8,389 bases of DNA from Campylobacterales bacterium (GTDB lineage Bacteria > Campylobacterota > Campylobacteria > Campylobacterales > Sulfurimonadaceae), in assembly GCA_016937915.1 (NCBI GenBank), contig JAFGVR010000104.1, positions 1-8,389 of the forward strand. Reading direction: 5' to 3'. Position numbers and translations under genes: made by a program. The notes under the pieces are model-generated. The model made no database searches, was not told the origin of the DNA, and worked only from the letters and a program-made list of their open reading frames with translations. Within the stretch, counting starts at the first letter, position 1, and each line of letters starts with the position of its first letter. Positions 6,459-8,389 of the stretch are shown one piece after another.

Positions 6459-8297
6459 AAAAGTAGAAAAAAAGTGTCTATGAAATTAAGCATCGTTATG
6501 CTTAGTATGCTTGTCTTAATGATAGGGCTTTTTAGTTATAGTATGAAAACTATGAGTATTAAAGAGGCTGAGCAAAAAGCGATGATGGCAGCTAATATAG
6601 TTAAAATGGGTTTAACTACACAGATGCTTCATGGTACTATGGATAAGAGAGAGGACTTTATCAACCAGATTGAAAATATGAAGGGGATGAAGGGGATATG
6701 GCTTAGTCGTGGTGAACTTATAAATAAACAATATGGTGAGGGGAGAAAAAACGAGCAACCTCGTGACCAGATAGATGTAGATGTTTTAAAGAGTGGAGAG
6801 ATTAAAGTTGATTACAATGATGATCTTTTCTCAGATGCAACTTACCGTATAACAATACCATATAAAGCTGAAGAGGTTGGAGCTATAAACTGTCTTCAAT
6901 GTCATGATGTAAAAGTTGGTGATACTTTAGGTGCTATATCTTTGGAAGTTGATATTAACCATACTAAAACAGAAAGTATAGATATCATTATGTACACATC
7001 TTTAATAGCACTTTTCTTGATAATATTTATAAATATTTTCTTTAATCGTATGATGAGTCCTTATGTATCTATATTTGATTCTATAAAAGATGTTATGAGT
7101 GAAGCTGAAAAAGGCAACTATTCTGGAAGGCTTGCTGATGAAGAGTTAAATGGTGAGGCAAGAGAGGTGGCTCAGTGGATAAACACTTTACTTGTAAAGC
7201 TTCAAAATACTTTATCAGAGATAGATTCTAAAGTACAAATATTTTTAGCAAATAATATTAAAAAAGATTCCGATCCTTTAATAGAGGTAAAAAGTACAGT
7301 GACAAGACTTTCAAATGTTTATCTTTTCCGTCAAGCTATAGAACATGATGAACATTTAGAAGAGTTATATGATAGATTGGTAACTGTTCTTCGTAATGAA
7401 TTTAATCTTAATAATTTTAATATTTATGAGATGGACACTATAAACAAAAAAGCTGAATTAGTTCACGCTGAAAAAGATGTTATATGTAATATAGCTGCTG
7501 GTTGTAGAGCAGATAGAACTAGTTCAATTATAGATTCTTGTCAATATAAAAACTTATGTAATAAAGTTAATGATCAATCTACAAATTATCTATGTATCCC
7601 TTACACTATCTCAAATGAGATAGATATAGTTTTAAATATTATTACGGACTGTGATGACAGTTATACAGAGGTAAAAGCAAATATTCCATTGATCCAAGAT
7701 TATATAGATGCGGCTAAACCAGAGATAGTGAGTAAAAAATTAACACAAATTTTAGAGCGATCAGCTAGAACAGATGCTTTAACTGGTCTATATAATCGTA
7801 AGCATTTAGAAGAAACAATAGCAAGAATAGTAAAAGAGGAAAAACGCTTAAACATATCTTATGGTATCTTGATGGCAGATATTGACCATTTTAAGATGAT
7901 AAATGACACTTATGGACATGATGTTGGAGATGAGGCTCTTCGTGTAATTTCAAAAACACTTCAAGAATGTGTAAGAGATACAGATTTGGTTATCCGTTAT
8001 GGTGGTGAGGAGTTTATAGTATTGCTTTACAATTGTGATTCAAATTATATATTTGATGTTGCAGAGAAGATTCGTTTATCTTTTTCACAAAAGAAGATAA
8101 AAGCTGGTGGTGGAGAGACTTTTTCTAAAACAATTAGTATTGGTGGTGCATTGTTTCCAGATGATAGTGATAGTTTTTGGAAAGTTGTGAAATATGCTGA
8201 TAATGCACTTTATTATGCAAAAGATCATGGTCGTAACCAAGTTAAGATAGTAGATGATGAGATGAAGAAAAAAGATAATTTAGATAACTCTTATTAA
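6456..8297 (+). CDS. Membrane diguanylate cyclase with periplasmic heme-c sensor, HAMP, GAF-like and GGDEF domains
   Basis: This 613-residue protein makes c-di-GMP from two GTP. In order: a basic tail; membrane helix at about 10-29; a periplasmic domain at 31-175; a second helix at about 175-197; a HAMP-like segment at about 198-252 (RMMSPYVSIFDSI onward); a GAF-like domain at about 290-425; and GGDEF at about 433-600. The periplasmic part resembles the Tll0287/DUF3365-type sensor, ending in INCLQCHD. There Cys146, Cys149 and His150 form a CxxCH heme-c attachment motif, followed by GDTLGAISLEV. The GAF-like part has Cys344, 350, 362, 368, 380 and 399. The cyclase domain is intact: DALTGLYNR (440-448), metal-binding Asp475 in ADIDHFKMIND, GGEEF at 516-520, and ADNALYYAKDHGRNQV near the end. 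Arg507-x2-Asp510, five residues before GGEEF, is a product-inhibition I-site. No EAL domain is present. It is probably a redox or ligand sensor (heme) that sets c-di-GMP level; the signal is unknown. It is a single-gene unit. Confidence 0.93.
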   Translation: MKSRKKVSMKLSIVMLSMLVLMIGLFSYSMKTMSIKEAEQKAMMAANIVKMGLTTQMLHGTMDKREDFINQIENMKGMKGIWLSRGELINKQYGEGRKNEQPRDQIDVDVLKSGEIKVDYNDDLFSDATYRITIPYKAEEVGAINCLQCHDVKVGDTLGAISLEVDINHTKTESIDIIMYTSLIALFLIIFINIFFNRMMSPYVSIFDSIKDVMSEAEKGNYSGRLADEELNGEAREVAQWINTLLVKLQNTLSEIDSKVQIFLANNIKKDSDPLIEVKSTVTRLSNVYLFRQAIEHDEHLEELYDRLVTVLRNEFNLNNFNIYEMDTINKKAELVHAEKDVICNIAAGCRADRTSSIIDSCQYKNLCNKVNDQSTNYLCIPYTISNEIDIVLNIITDCDDSYTEVKANIPLIQDYIDAAKPEIVSKKLTQILERSARTDALTGLYNRKHLEETIARIVKEEKRLNISYGILMADIDHFKMINDTYGHDVGDEALRVISKTLQECVRDTDLVIRYGGEEFIVLLYNCDSNYIFDVAEKIRLSFSQKKIKAGGGETFSKTISIGGALFPDDSDSFWKVVKYADNALYYAKDHGRNQVKIVDDEMKKKDNLDNSY

Positions 8298-8310
8298 GAT
8301 GTTATCTAAA
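8279..8310. terminator. Hairpin at the diguanylate cyclase stop codon, possible terminator
   Basis: TTTAGATAAC (8279-8288) and GTTATCTAAA (8301-8310) are perfect 10-bp arms. Inside, TCTT and AAGA (8289-8292 with 8296-8299) extend the stem after a one-base bulge. The TAA stop at 8295-8297 lies in the tip. No T-run follows on the + strand, but on the - strand the stem is followed by AATTATCTTTTTT, so it may mainly terminate a convergent transcript from beyond the window. Confidence 0.4.
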
Positions 8311-8389
8311 GGGCACCTCTAAAAACCCAAGCAAATTTCTAAATAAGCACCAATTAGATAAAATAAAAGATATAAATATCGCAAAGTAC
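8311..8389. other. Non-coding right edge with an IS-terminus-like sequence
   Basis: No convincing gene is visible here. The stretch begins GGGCACCTCTAAAAACCC. This resembles, from memory, the terminal inverted repeats of some IS5-family insertion sequences, and it follows a CTAA (8306-8309) that could be a target-site copy. No transposase coding sequence or second terminus is inside the window, so the element call is unproven. The rest is AT-rich, with TAGATAAAATAAAAGATAT near 8356-8374. Confidence 0.25.

Noticed and set aside
1..8389. CRISPR arrays, tRNA or rRNA genes, phage or defence systems
   Set aside because: No regularly spaced repeats, cloverleaf-like sequences, or phage or defence protein signatures were seen in either strand.

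Overview
The window looks like chromosomal DNA of a free-living Campylobacterota (epsilonproteobacterium), most like Sulfurimonas and its relatives. This is inferred from the low GC content, the AT-rich codon choice, AAGGA-type ribosome binding sites with T/A-rich promoters, the protein sequences, and the gene order. From memory, Campylobacter jejuni carries a similar run (membrane protein, periplasmic protein, aminotransferase, hom, UPF0102 protein, then thioredoxin genes). I could not check this by search.

All genes are on the + strand. Region 1 (1-1274) holds the 3' end of an acidic protein with a C-terminal beta-rich domain, overlapping by 7 bases a GTG-started gene for a secreted protein of unknown function. 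Region 2 (1275-3893) is an amino-acid module: a fold-type I PLP aminotransferase of the AlaC/DapL type, then homoserine dehydrogenase (hom) with its regulatory ACT domain. It ends in a long AT-rich hairpin at the hom stop codon. Region 3 (3894-6378) has its own likely promoter and encodes a cytoplasmic, cysteine-type (not selenocysteine) formate dehydrogenase catalytic subunit. One base later comes the small UPF0102/YraN nuclease-fold protein. Region 4 (6379-8297) is a single gene for a membrane-bound diguanylate cyclase. It has a periplasmic sensor domain carrying a c-type heme motif, a HAMP segment, a cysteine-rich GAF-like domain and an intact GGDEF domain. Region 5 (8298-8389) is non-coding; it holds a hairpin and a sequence resembling the terminus of an insertion sequence.

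The amino-acid genes and yraN look like an old conserved neighbourhood into which the formate dehydrogenase gene has been placed. The heme-sensing cyclase sits where thioredoxin genes are found in C. jejuni. The most interesting points are the solitary formate dehydrogenase catalytic subunit with no electron-transfer partner in view, and the cyclase that combines a periplasmic heme motif with a cytosolic cysteine cluster. I saw no CRISPR array, tRNA, rRNA or clear multi-gene defence or mobile system. There is no gene-free stretch longer than 300 bases.
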